Assembly (NCBI GenBank): GCA_029204225.1
Contig: CM055098.1
Coordinates: 48,075,247 to 48,139,246 of the forward strand
DNA length: 64,000 bases
Reading direction: 5' to 3'
DNA from: Diphasiastrum complanatum
Lineage: Eukaryota > Streptophyta > Lycopodiopsida > Lycopodiales > Lycopodiaceae
Shown: piece after piece, positions 1 through 10,489 of the stretch
Layout: each line of letters opens with the position of its first letter
How positions within the stretch are numbered: position 1 is the stretch's first letter
Made by a program: the position numbers and the translations under genes
Notes under the pieces: model-generated
Told to the model about the DNA's origin: nothing
What the model saw: only the letters and a program-made list of their open reading frames with translations
The model's database searches: none

Positions 1-81
1 CACTTAGACATCGTTCAAATGACATAGTGGAAGATTTTGCCTCTAGGATGCCCAAGATAACTTTTGAATAGTTATTAGAGG

Positions 82-500
82 ATGATCAATACTATAAGAA
101 AGAGATTAAACATTTTTTGCAAACGAAAAAAAAAAAAAAGGAAAACTAAGTTGCCATTTGTCGATGTAGGGCTGATAAACCAAGGTGACGAAGGCCCACC
201 TGAAATCCAGGTGATAATTACTGGATGTATTTTAGATAGTGTACCCATAGATTCAGGATCCAGTGTAAATATAATGACCGAGAGATAGCGTATGAGTATA
301 GCGCCGACACTTAGACATCTGAGATTAGCAGATGCAACTAGGAGAACATCAATAGGGGAGTTGCCACAGGTCACAATTTATATTGGGGACCACAAGTTTT
401 TGATGGACTTTATTATATTAAAGACCACTAGGGAATCATCATATTATTAGGGAGGCCATGGCTATATCAAGCCGATGTTATTACCCACTGGAGGAAGAAG
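82..500 (+). pseudogene. gypsy retropepsin domain, first copy
   Basis: The frame from 82 ends with an aspartic-protease active site (IDSGSSVNIM, near 249-278) and stops at 286. After frame changes it continues to the family's C-terminal motif LGRPWLYQAD at about 449-478. Retropepsins mature the Gag-Pol polyprotein inside the virus-like particle. The catalytic Asp-Ser-Gly is intact, but the domain is split by stops. A second protease-like segment follows directly downstream. Confidence 0.75.
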
Positions 501-689
501 GAGATTACCTTCTGAGACCAGATGGTGACATCAGAGGGACAAAGCCGTAAGTGTATTACCGTATCCTGGGAGAAGGACGAATATGAAGGAGAGAAGCTTA
601 CATCTTCCTCGAGTTATACTTCAGATGATGAAAGAGTTCATTCTATAAGCATTGAGGAAGGGGAGAGGTTTGTTACATTATCCATACCT

Positions 690-981
690 TAGTGATCTTA
701 GGATCTAGCATCAACTTAATGTTCGAGACAATGGTTAAGGAGTTAGAATTAGAAAACCAGAGACGTTCGTCATGAATTTCTTTGTCATAAACCCATTAGA
801 TACACCACCATACTCAATATTATTTGGAAGACCATGGTTATATCAAGCAGGTGGTATTATAAATTGGTCCACCAAACAAATATTTTTTCCAAGCATACTC
901 ATAGCCAGTCCAATAGGGGGTCACCTTATGAGATGGGGTGAGGAGATAGCAGGACCTACAGAATCCTGGATCATGTTATGA
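690..981 (+). pseudogene. gypsy retropepsin domain, second tandem copy
   Basis: About 230 bases after the first protease the same pattern recurs. A degenerate active-site stretch (about 690-720, reading LGSSINLM, where the catalytic Asp-Ser is not recognisable) is followed by a 69-residue open frame from 772 with the flap/C-terminal motif FGRPWLYQAGGI. The repetition of GRPWLYQA in the two segments argues for a duplicated protease rather than one spread domain. The second copy looks inactive. Confidence 0.6.
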
Positions 982-1117
982 AATAGACTAAGGAAGAAGA
1001 AAATGAATTTCCAACATCCGAGTCGAGGGAAGTTTTGGGTGGAACCAGAGCAAGCCTGACTGAAGGAATGGTAGATAAGACTGATTATGTAAAAATAGAA
1101 CTAGTAAGGGTAAAATT

Positions 1118-2060
1118 ATGAATTTATATAAGCACCAAGAGCAGGAAGAGTACATAGTCCTTCTTCAAAAATATCAAAATGTATTCAGTTGGTCAATGGA
1201 GGATTTAATTGCTATACCAGTTAAATGGGGAGAGCATAGAATAGACTTGATCCAGGGAGCTATACCGATTAGGCAAAGACAATATATGTTAAATCCAAGT
1301 ATTCATTATTAGTGAAATATGAATTAGATAAATGCATAAGAGCGGGCATCATATATCTTGTTCTAAGTAGTGAATGGGTATCACCTATTTTGATAGTTCC
1401 CAAGAAGAAGACAGGTAAAATAAGGGTATGTCAAGATTTTAGAAAGTGAAATGCTACCACAACAAAAGGCTATCATCCATTACCATATACAGACATGATC
1501 CTAGACCAAGTAGCTGGACACGAAAGATATAGTCTTTTAGACTGTTTTTTTTGGTTACAATCAAGTCTTTATTAAGGAAGAAGACAGATCGAAAACAACA
1601 TTCACCACTGATTAGGGGATGTTTCGGTCCTTGAAATGCATCTGCCACAGTTCAGTGCATGATGACCAACATCTTTCAAATTTTTTTTGAGGAAATTCTT
1701 AGAAATCTTTATGGATGACTTTTGTGTTTGCTCATCCACTAGAGACCATTTAGATGCATTAGAAAAGACTTTAAGACAATGTCAAGAGACATCTCTTAAA
1801 TTGCATCCGGCTAAGTGCTATTTTGGCATGAGGGATGGCATTTTGTTAGGCCACAAAATTTCAAAAGATGGCATTCAAGCCAATATCGAAAAAGTCAAAA
1901 TGATTTTAGAATGAAATGAGCCAACCAATCTACGTGAGCTTAGGGGGTTCTTAGGCCACATAGGATACTATCATAGGATAATAAAAGAGTATGCTATAGT
2001 AGTAACTCCCTTAATAGGATTATTAAAAAAATCTGTTGAGTATCACTGGTCGCAAGATTA
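1118..2060 (+). pseudogene. gypsy reverse transcriptase
   Basis: The segment starts with the pre-RT linker (FSWSMEDLIAIP, about 1180-1215) typical of plant gypsy pol. It then gives palm motifs: WVSPILIVPKKKTGKIRVCQ at about 1377-1436, a broken middle part, and the catalytic box as FMDDF at about 1708-1722 in the frame starting 1687. The thumb/connection follows with LGHKISKDGI and, after a stop at 1912, LRELRGFLGHIGYYHR. The two catalytic aspartates are present. Several stops and a frameshift near 1540-1690 kill the frame. Confidence 0.85.
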
Positions 2061-2079
2061 CCAAGACGCTTTTGAAAAA

Positions 2080-2500
2080 TTGAAGCAGTCCCTAGCAGAA
2101 GCAACTGGAGTTAGACCTCCATATTGGACTAAGAAATTTCACGTATATTTAGACACTTTATCATTTGCAATTGGTGTAGTGCTTAGCCAAAAGGATGATC
2201 ATAAAATTGATTATCCAATTTATTATGCTGGTAGACAACTAGCAGCATCCAAAAAAAATTTATTCTGCTACAGAGCGGGAGGCATTAGGCATGATCTACT
2301 CAGTGAAAGAATTTAGGCATTATCTATTAGGATATCCTTTTGTTTTTTCATGTAGACCATTATGCATTGAAGCATCTAGTAAATAAACCCAACCTTTCAA
2401 GAAGGATATCTAGACGGGTTCTATTATAAGATGAGTTTGATTATCAAGTAGAGCTAAGAAGGGGGAAGGACCACCAAAATCCTGACTACATATCACAGCT
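2080..2500 (+). pseudogene. gypsy RNase H domain
   Basis: A frame of 78 codons (2080-2316) matches the RNase H of gypsy pol: YLDTLSFAIGVVLSQKDD carries the first catalytic Asp, followed by the PIYYAGRQL motif. A frameshift in an A-run near 2250 displaces the rest, which continues to about 2480 with remnants of the FDYQVELRRGKDHQNPDY-type RNase H end. It directly follows the reverse transcriptase. Confidence 0.75.
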
Positions 2501-2555
2501 TAGAACTAAAGATCAATTTGAGCCAATATCAGATGAATTCCCTGATGAGCACATA

Positions 2556-3830
2556 ATGCGCATTCAAGCGGAATCATCCATTTATGAAGATGTTATTAAT
2601 TTCTTACAAGATCAGATTTATCCAAAGCATTTTAATAAACAGCAGAAGAGAGTCTTTCTTGCGAAAGTAGGACCCTACACGATTGTAGATAAGGTACTAT
2701 ATAAGTTAGGAGCTGATGATAACCTTTGTCGCTGTTTGGAACCCCAATGAGACCACCACCGTAATAAGTGTATTACATGAGAAAGATTCGGGGGCCATTA
2801 CGCGCTTAAGAATACTGTCAGAAAAATTTTAAACGCTAAGTATTGGTAGCCTACACTTTATAGGGATGTTAAATTTTTTATTCAAAAATGTAATCCATGT
2901 CAGAGGATGGGAAAACCCAGCTTCGCAACACATTGGCCACTTACGTGGATCATTCCCTTAGCACCATTCGAGAAGTGGGGAATAAATTTTGTAGGACCTA
3001 TCAAGCCAACCACTCGTAAAACTCATCGTCGTTATATTCTCGTTGCAGCAGACTACGCTACCAAGATGGTAGAAGTCGAAGCTACAGTTAAAAATGATGC
3101 CAAAACCGTGGCAAACTTTTTGTTTTCAAAACATCATCACTCGTTATGGATGTCCTTTAGAACTTGTAAGTGACAGGAGAACCCACTTTCTTAATCAAAC
3201 CATTGAAGCTATGTTATCGTATTTTTCCATTACACATCATCAAACCACTCCGTATAATCCTAAAGCAGATGGACTTACTAAATGAGCAAACGGAATTTGT
3301 GCAAAATTTTGAACAAAGTGACAGAAACACATTCTTCCGATTGGGATCAGAAATTACCATATGTTTTATGGGCATATAGAACTGCCAAGAAAGTCATAAC
3401 TAGGCAGGCTCCATATTACCTTGTATATTGAATGCACTCGATACTACCCATAGAATTTGAAGTTCCAACCTTTCGCATTGATAATGTGGAAAGGATGGAT
3501 GAAGATGATAGCCTCCGAGAGCGAATAATTACTCTGACGCAATTGGAGGAGGACCATCGGTTAGCATTAATAGAAATTGAGCGGGTCCAAAATAAAAGAA
3601 AAGATAATTTTGATCAATCGATCAAAAAGAACAAAATCAAACGAGGAGACTATGTGCTTCTGTATGACAACAGACACATGTTGTTTCTAGGAAAATTACA
3701 CACGAGATGGATGGGACCTTATAAGGTCGTTGAAGTCTTTAAGAATGGATCGTTACAGTTAGCAAATCTCAAAGGACATTTACTTGATACTCGAGTAAAT
3801 GGTTCAAGAGTGAAGCAATACTATGACTGA
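2556..3830 (+). pseudogene. gypsy integrase with C-terminal GPY/F-type domain
   Basis: The H2C2 zinc-binding part is recognisable at about 2775-2905 (HEKDSGGHYA, CNPCQRMGKP). The catalytic core follows with FEKWGINFVGPIKPTT and YILVAADYATKMVE (first Asp) in the frame 2907-3173, then ITRYGCPLELVSDRRTHFLN (second Asp) in the frame 3094-3285. The frame 3432-3830 holds the C-terminal region with RWMGPYKVVEVFKNGSLQL. There is no chromodomain. Frameshifts fall near 3120 and 3285 and a stop lies near 3430. Confidence 0.85.
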
Positions 3831-3976
3831 TTTCTGAACAACAATAGTAGGATAAGCTTCGCGATTCTTGCGATAAATGCAAAATATGACAATCATTATT
3901 CCATATGCGTTTGCAAAGTTCACTGTTTAAGCTGTGCTGAAAAATGCGACACCACACTTAGTTATTTCATCATGCA
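3831..3976. other. junction between gypsy G1 and copia C1
   Basis: No coding signal is seen. A short imperfect repeat (GAAAAATG followed by CGACACC or TGATGCC) occurs at about 3940 and 3985. Gypsy integrase coding ends at 3830 and copia coding starts by 3977 without recognisable LTR edges, so both elements were truncated here. Confidence 0.5.
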
Positions 3977-6900
3977 TTGTTTTTGAAAAATGTGATGCCA
4001 ATAAGTGTTTTTTGCAAGAAGAAGAATGCACAAGGAGAGAGCAAACAAGGCAACCTCACTCTTGAGGAAGATGAGGATGAAGTGGATTCATCCTTGATGG
4101 CTTCTACATCAACATCAAAGAGCTACTCCAATGACACATGGTGGATTGATAGTGGGGCTAGTTCCCACATGACATTCCAAAAGGATTTTTTCTCAACTCT
4201 TGTACCTTTTGTAGGTTGTAAAAAGTCTATTCTAACAGGAAGTGATCAAGAATGTAGAATAGATGGAGTGGGAACTATTTCCTTAAGTCTTGGATCCTCT
4301 AAAAGAGTAGATCTTGATAATGTACTCTATGTTCCTACACTCACTAACAATTTGTTAAGTGTAGGACAATTGATGGATGATGGCTTAGATGTCCATTTTA
4401 AGCAAGGTGTTTGCTCCATAATGATGAATAATACTTGTATTGTAAAGGAATTCAAGCAAGGAAGGCTTTTTAAGCTAGATGCTAATGTTTTTCTTGGGAG
4501 TGTGAACATGGTGAAGGAGGAGCTCAATCAAGTGGAGCTTTGGCATAAGACGTTGGGCCACCCCAACTTCAAATCTATGGAGATGCTATGCACCAAGGAT
4601 CTTGCTCTTGGCCTTCCAAAGACACTCTCAAAGTGTGGAAAATTTTGTGAAGATTGTAGCCTCTCATAGGCACACATACTACCTTTTGATATCTCCTCCA
4701 CTAGATCTACAAAAGCATTAGATCTTAATCATAGTGATATGCACTCTTTTTCTCAAGAATCTAATGGAGGTGCATCTACGTATGTATCTTTTATTGATGA
4801 TTACTCTAGATACACTTGGACTGAACTTTTGGATTCCAAAAGTAAAGTGTTTGAAGCTTTTGTTAAGTTCAAAACTCTAGTTGAAAATCAACTTGATGCT
4901 AGAATTAAAGTATTGAGAGTGATAATGGTGGAGAGTATATCTCCACCAAGATGATAGAGTTTTGTAAATCCAATGGCATTAAGAGAGAACTTACATGTAC
5001 TTATAGTCCTCAACAAAATGGTATAGCCGAGAGGATGAATAGAACACTTTGTGAGTGTGCTAAGGCTTTGAGATTAGATGCATCTCTACCTAAGTCCTTT
5101 TGGGGAGAGGCTATTATTTGTGCAACTTATTTCTGTAATAGATTGCCATGTAAGCCCATCGGAGGCATAACATCTTATGAGGATCTATTTTGTAAGAAGC
5201 CGAATCTTAATGATCTAAGAATTTTTGGATCTACTTGCTATGTTTTTCAAGCATTAGATACAAGAAAAAAAGGATGATCCTACTTCTATTAAGGGGATCT
5301 TTGTTGGTTATGCTGAAAATAGCAAAGGATATAGAGTCTATAATCCAATCACTAAGAAGATTTTAGTGAGTAGAGATGTTACTTCTGATGAAGGTAACTA
5401 CTACAAGTTGAATGAGAAAGCTTCTAATCCATCTTATGTCAAGGATCTTGTAAGGTTTGAGGAGGAGCCTACATTTGATCAAGATCTTGAAGATCCATCT
5501 CAAGATCCAAGGACTCCAAGGAGATCTACAAGAAGGAAGGCCGAGCCCTCAAGGCTCACCTATGTTGACAAAGGTGAACAAAGGGAAGCTCTTCATTCAC
5601 TTACCTCTTACACTTTTCTTACTTCTATGTTTGATGAGCCAAGTTGCTTTGAAGAAGCTATGGAGTCACAAGAATGGAGGAATGCCATGCAAAAGGAGTA
5701 TGATACTCTTATGGAGAATCATACATGGAAGCTTGTGGATCTTCCTCAAGGAAGAAAGCCACTTGAGTGCAAACGGATCTATAGATTGAAGTACAATCAA
5801 GATGGGCAAACACAAGGCAAGGCTAGTGGCAAAGGGGTTCTTGCAAACCAAGGGAGTAGATTTTGATGAAACTTTTGCTCCTGTTGCTAAGCTAGTTTCC
5901 ATAAGGTTGATTATTTCTCTTGCAACTACTTTCAATTGGCCTCTATTTCAACTTGATGTGACTAATGCTTTTCTCAATGGATATTTGGAAGAGGAGATTT
6001 TCGTGAGGCAACCCAAGGGCTTCATCAAAGAAGATCAAGAGGAAAAAGTGTGTTTGGTGCTAAGAAGCCTTTATGGGCTTAAGCAAGCACCTAGAGCTTG
6101 GTACTCTAGGTTGAATACTTTCTTGAACTCTATTAAGTTTGTTGTAAGTGCTTATAATCCTTCTTTGTACTTAAGATTTAATGAGTAAAATCATCATTCT
6201 CATTTTGTAAGTTGATGACATTATCCTTAGTGGAAATGATGTTGATGGTATACAAGAAGTGAAAGTAGCATTGTTTAAGGAGTTTAAGATGGTGGACCTT
6301 GGTAATTTTCATTTCATATTAGGAATAGAAGTTTCAAGAGGCAAGGATTTGAGTTTTATTTGTCAATCCAAATATGCTTCTTCTACCTTTAAAAAGTTTG
6401 AAATGAAAGATTGTAAAGGAGTAGAAACTCCTATGGAGCAAAATGTAAAAGTTTCCAATAGTGATGATGAAGCATCCTTTGAGGACATCACACTATATAG
6501 GAGACTTGTATGCTCCTTGATCTATCTTACTATAACTAGACCTGATCTAAGTTATAGTGTAGGCAAACTAAGCCAATCTATGCAAAATCCATTGATTTGT
6601 CATTGGAAAAATGCAAAAAGGGTGTTGAGGTACATCTCGGCCACCAAGAACTTTGGCATTTTATATGATGGATCTAATCTTGCCTTAAGGGCATATTCGG
6701 ATTCTAATTTTGTAGGTGATAAGGTGGATAGGAGGTCCAGAAGTGCTTTTGTTACCTTCCTTTGCAATGACATAGTGTCTTGGCTTTTCAAAAATCAAGA
6801 TACTATTTCTCTATCTTCAACCGGATTGGAATACAAGGCACTAACTATGGTTGAAGAGGCTTTTGGTGGAGTTGCAAGTCATGGAGGCCGAGGACAGACA

Positions 6901-7104
6901 ATAATATTTTGTGACAACCAAACAAGCCAAGCATTAGCAACCAATCCCACATTCCATGCAAGGAGCAAGCACATAGAGATTGCTCACCATTTTGTGAGGG
7001 AAAAGGTTCAAGCAAAGGAGATCAAGCTACATCATGTGTCTTCCTCAGATTGCCTTGCTGATCTATCACTAAAGCCTTGCCAAAGGCTTCATTTATCAAG
7101 TTAA
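3977..7104 (+). pseudogene. Ty1/copia polyprotein C1 (protease-integrase-RT-RNase H)
   Basis: Copia order PR-INT-RT-RH is clear. Gag is lost except a zinc-knuckle remnant at about 4007. The protease has WIDSGASSHMTF (4141-4176). The GAG-pre-integrase domain has LWHKTLGHPN at about 4540. Integrase has HSDMH, FIDDYSRYTW and QQNGIAERMNRT (catalytic Glu at about 5031); a one-base loss near 4918 puts the second catalytic Asp (SDNGGEY) in another frame. RT has LVAKGF, QLDVTNAFLNGYLEEEIFV and LYGLKQAPRAW. The tyrosine codon of its YVDD box is a TAA stop (6208-6210). RNase H (6259-7104) has AYSDSNFVGD, FCDNQTSQAL and ARSKHIEI. Other frameshifts lie near 5265 and 5800. Confidence 0.92.
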
Positions 7105-7160
7105 GATTAGCCTTAGGAGTTGTAGATAGATGTACTATATAAGTTGTATCATGTAAAAAT

Positions 7161-7555
7161 TGAGGAGGAGTGTTAGAATTAAGCAATTTTCACATGGTTT
7201 TTGATGTATTTTGACATCTATTTGGATCCACACATGTGAGGACCTGTCCAATCGTGTGAAATGACACTTGTAATATTCAGATCCATTTTGATTAGCTTTC
7301 ATTTGAGTCTAATATGACATCTCCTAAATTATAGGAGTTAGGTCCTAGATTGTAGAAATCTAGAAGGTCAACACAAACCACCAATGGATGATGTGGCAAA
7401 CTTGATAGATCTTATCCAAAGTGATATGGATGAGTAAAATGAGCTGTCCCACATGTGTTGGATGCAGCTTAGAGAGAGATTATGGTGATTTTGTGCTTGA
7501 TCCATGATGGATCCATTATTGAGCTAATGATGAGAAATCTTGGTTTGTGAAGCAA
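7161..7555 (+). repeat. polypurine tract and 3' LTR of copia C1
   Basis: A polypurine tract (TGAGGAGGAG, 7161-7170) directly precedes TGTTAG, the usual copia LTR start, 60 bases after the RNase H stop. The LTR then runs to roughly 7555, where minus-strand copia coding begins; the exact end is a guess because no 5' LTR partner is in the window. It contains palindromic CACATGTG and TCGTGTGA words like those in other LTRs here. Confidence 0.65.
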
Positions 7556-7559
7556 TCTT

Positions 7560-8961
7560 TGTTTTTTCACTCTCTTAAGCACTTTCTTTGTGATATCTCA
7601 ACTCTTGTGTTCAACTCCTTCGATTCTCTGACTCTTGTTGGCTTGGTACAAGGCTTCCATGTTCATGTGACATAGCCTCTTGTGCCACAGAATATCTGTT
7701 GATTCTTGAGTTTGATTAGTTTGTTCAACTCGAGTTCGAATTTTCTAGTGATACAAATTTCCTTCTCTGTTGTCTTTAGCAACTAGGTTATCAGAATCTT
7801 CATCGAACAATTTACAAGAGTCCCTTGTGAAGGTTACTGACATTCCTGTATCGACTATCTTTGCTACGGATAGAAGATCTTTATCAAGAGTAGGGACATA
7901 GAGAACTTCCTCCAGTTTCTTGTCACCCTGATTTGTGTCTAACCACAGTACACCAATTTCATCAACTACATATTTAGAACCATCTCCAAGTATAATGAAT
8001 CTGGAATAATTCGTCTTCTATACTCAAACCAAATTTGTTTCATGAAAACATAATGTAAGGTGGCTCCCGAATAAAGTACTACTTCTCAAATTTTGAATTT
8101 AATAAACAACATAGATCATCACAAACATATGCTGCTGAGTTTCTTGTCGTCATATCTTCTGTTGCTCTGGAGCATTTTGCTTTGTCTTTGACAAAATTTG
8201 AATCTGAAGGTTCGCTTCGATTCTGCTCCTTTTTGTTCCTGGGATTATTATAACAATCTACTGCTGCATGACCTTGTTTATGACAATGAATGCGATTAAT
8301 TTTTGGACTTAACCAACACTTGTCTTCTTTTTGTATGGCCTGGTCTTTCGCATCCGTTGCAAATCTTCCTATCACCAGAATTTTTCTATTGTTTTTCATT
8401 CTTTTTCGACGACTCCCTCTTAAACTTAGACTTCTTTGAAGGTTTATTCTTCTAAGTAAATAGAGCATTTTCAAAATCACCATTAACGTCATAGCGTTCG
8501 CGAGCTTCTACTTCCTCTTTGACTTTATCTATTGCCTTTTGAAGTGTCATAGTCGAATCTTTCGCCAGTAAAGTTCGAGTTGTGTGGAATGACCTGGGTA
8601 GTGCTTGAAGAAAATAGCTAAGCCATTTTTCCTCTAAGATTGCATTTTCCATGCCAGAATTTTGCAAAGAAATAAACAAATCATTTATCTTTCGTACAAA
8701 TGTGGTCAAGTCTTTGCCATCCCATTGTAGGTAAGTTAATTGGTCTTCCAAAAACATGATTTGATTACAAGATCGAGTCTCATTCTTGGTTTGCAATTCT
8801 TCCCATAATTCTTTTGCGTTCAAAATTGATGTAAGATCTAGCATTATGTTGTCATGCACTGAAGATGCAATAATTGCTATAGCTTTGTCATTTCTCAAAC
8901 TCCACTCTTGAAGTTCTTTGCTAGGAGTAATTGGCTTATCTTCTATTGGTTCTACCCACAA
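7560..8961 (-). pseudogene. Ty1/copia gag-protease-preintegrase fragment C2
   Basis: The frame 8961-8452 matches the copia Gag (UBN2-type) domain: AKELWEELQTKNE, then FLEDQLTYLQWDGKDL, with the end of the domain at LQKAIDKVKEEVEARE. It starts inside Gag, so the N-terminus is missing. The next frame (8492-8079) holds a basic region and a zinc knuckle, HCHKQGHAAVDC, whose first Cys is lost. Below 8079 the strand reads a protease C-terminal half (LEEVLYVPTLDKDLLSV) and the GAG-pre-integrase motif LWHKRLCHMNMEALYQ at about 7640-7695. Integrase is absent at the 7560 edge, against the C1 LTR. Confidence 0.85.
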
Positions 8962-9377
8962 TGCTCAAGAGCGTTCAAGCTCGTAGGCTTGAGAGAGAGA
9001 GAGCTAATATTCAAATGCTTCTGATGATCTCTGGATAATCATGAACTGTATGAATATGAATAGCTTATAAATTAGGTCGTCGATTGCAATTGCTAGTTGG
9101 CTAATCTCCGCTAGCATCTATCCAGTTCCTTGTCATGGATTGCTGATAAGCGGTGAAATTGGCCGTAAAGCGTCTGTATGCATAAATGAACCAAACTGTC
9201 ACTTCTGCAGAAATGAACTAAAACAGCCGTAGGCGACATTGTCGGGTTTTTTGTGAAAAAAAACAAAAAAGAAAAGGTGCCCTTAAATCTCATTTAGGAT
9301 TGCCCCACACTTTGCCAGAGTCATTTCCTTAACATTTGAGGCTCTTTTGAAAAAGCGAAAAATGTGACACTGTGATC
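8962..9377. other. unassigned spacer
   Basis: No gene is seen. A short (GA)n-like run lies near 8990-9002 and an A-rich run at 9257-9276. No tRNA-type primer site or LTR edge was found upstream of the C2 gag, so this spacer is probably a breakpoint region between element fragments. Confidence 0.4.
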
Positions 9378-9992
9378 TTACATGAGATTTTTGTTAGGCA
9401 AAAAATGTGAAAAAGCGACACTGCATTTTTCAACGGAATTTTTGACATGCAAAAAAGGAGACGTTGTCGTAAACTTCGTGTAATTCTGCAGACTGTGTAA
9501 AAACACTTGTAATTCTGTAGACGGTATAATCACACAGGAAAATCCGCAGTACTGGATTAACAATGGATGAAGATTAAAACTGATTAGACGATTGGTAAGA
9601 AGGAGAATAATCCAACATTCTTCTGTGTTGTGTAGCATGAACGTGCAAACCTTGTCTCTCATACACTCAAAAAATCTAGCACGCATGGCTTTCCCTTGTA
9701 GAATGCTCTCTTGTTTGTTGCTCTCCTCATCACTATCATGCCACAGTCTTGGAGCCCCTGGATTTAATTGTGTCAAGTACTTTGTAATGTAAAACAAAGA
9801 CTCTTGTGCCATCCAACCTTCCACCATACTACCTTCTACACACACTTTTTGGTGAATAAAATCTTTTAGGACTTTCGTAAAGCGTTCCAAAACAAACATC
9901 CATTTTGCACTCACAGGGCCTGCTAGCTCCACCTCATCAACAAGGTGAACCAATAGGTGAATTTGGATGTCCATGAATGACGAGGAAGGCAT
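9378..9992 (-). pseudogene. CACTA (En/Spm) transposase fragment, DUF4218 part
   Basis: The frame from ATG at 9992 begins in the DUF4218 module found downstream of the tnp2 transposase domain in plant CACTA proteins. It shows HLLVHLVDEVELAGPVSAKW, then FVLERFTKVLKDF and WMAQESLFYI. The same module recurs on the opposite strand at 22256-22846 inside a much fuller transposase. Residues after about 130 do not match the other copy, so the frame probably runs into unrelated sequence. No other transposase domain is recognisable nearby, which makes this a truncated relic. Confidence 0.8.
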
Positions 9993-10109
9993 CTCTCAAA
10001 AGCACAAACAATCTCAATAGCTTTGAGATGCATGTGTTCTATATCTCCTATATTTATGTCTTTTGAAGATATCCATCTGCATTTATGTCGCATACAAAAC
10101 TACAAATGT

Positions 10110-10129
10110 GTCAATAAATAAATAAATAA

Positions 10130-10214
<85 letters not shown>
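10110..10214. repeat. AAAT/TA microsatellite
   Basis: A short run of AAAT units (about 10110-10132) passes into an uninterrupted (TA)n tract to 10214. It lies at the outer edge of the inferred 3' LTR of copia C3. Confidence 0.95.
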
Positions 10215-10217
<3 letters not shown>

Positions 10218-10487
10218 AAGAATTAGATATGCAACATCAAGTATTCACCATAAGCAATCACCACAAGAAGGCGAAAGAAGAACACACACTATCACACTAT
10301 CACACTCACACATACAGAATATAAAATGTACAAATAAACCCTGAACCCTGATAGAGAGAGAAAACCTACAAGTAGACTAATAGACTAGCCTACAGCTATT
10401 GACAGCTGGTCACAGCTGTCAACATTAATGTGCATCGTAAACAATAACAATGAAGTTTATCATTGATTTCTAACACTCTCCCTCAAT
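10215..10487 (-). repeat. 3' LTR start and polypurine tract of copia C3
   Basis: Read on the minus strand, a polypurine tract ATTGAGGGAGAG (10487-10476) is followed by TGTTAGAAATC at 10475, the same kind of PPT/LTR boundary as in copia C1. The LTR continues towards lower coordinates at least to the TA microsatellite; its far end is not defined because the 5' LTR is not in place. Confidence 0.65.
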
Positions 10488-10489
10488 GA

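Larger units (their letters stand above)
1..3830 (+). mobile_element. Ty3/gypsy retrotransposon G1, internal region, degraded
   Basis: Protease, reverse transcriptase, RNase H and integrase signatures follow each other on the plus strand in Ty3/gypsy order (PR-RT-RH-INT). The window opens inside the element, so gag and the 5' LTR are not seen. No 3' LTR is obvious: after the integrase stop at about 3830 there are about 145 bases of unassigned sequence and then copia gag/protease coding begins, so the 3' end seems lost or replaced. Every domain is broken by stops and frameshifts, so this copy cannot be autonomous. The non-chromodomain integrase tail suggests a non-chromovirus lineage (inference). 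Confidence 0.9.
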
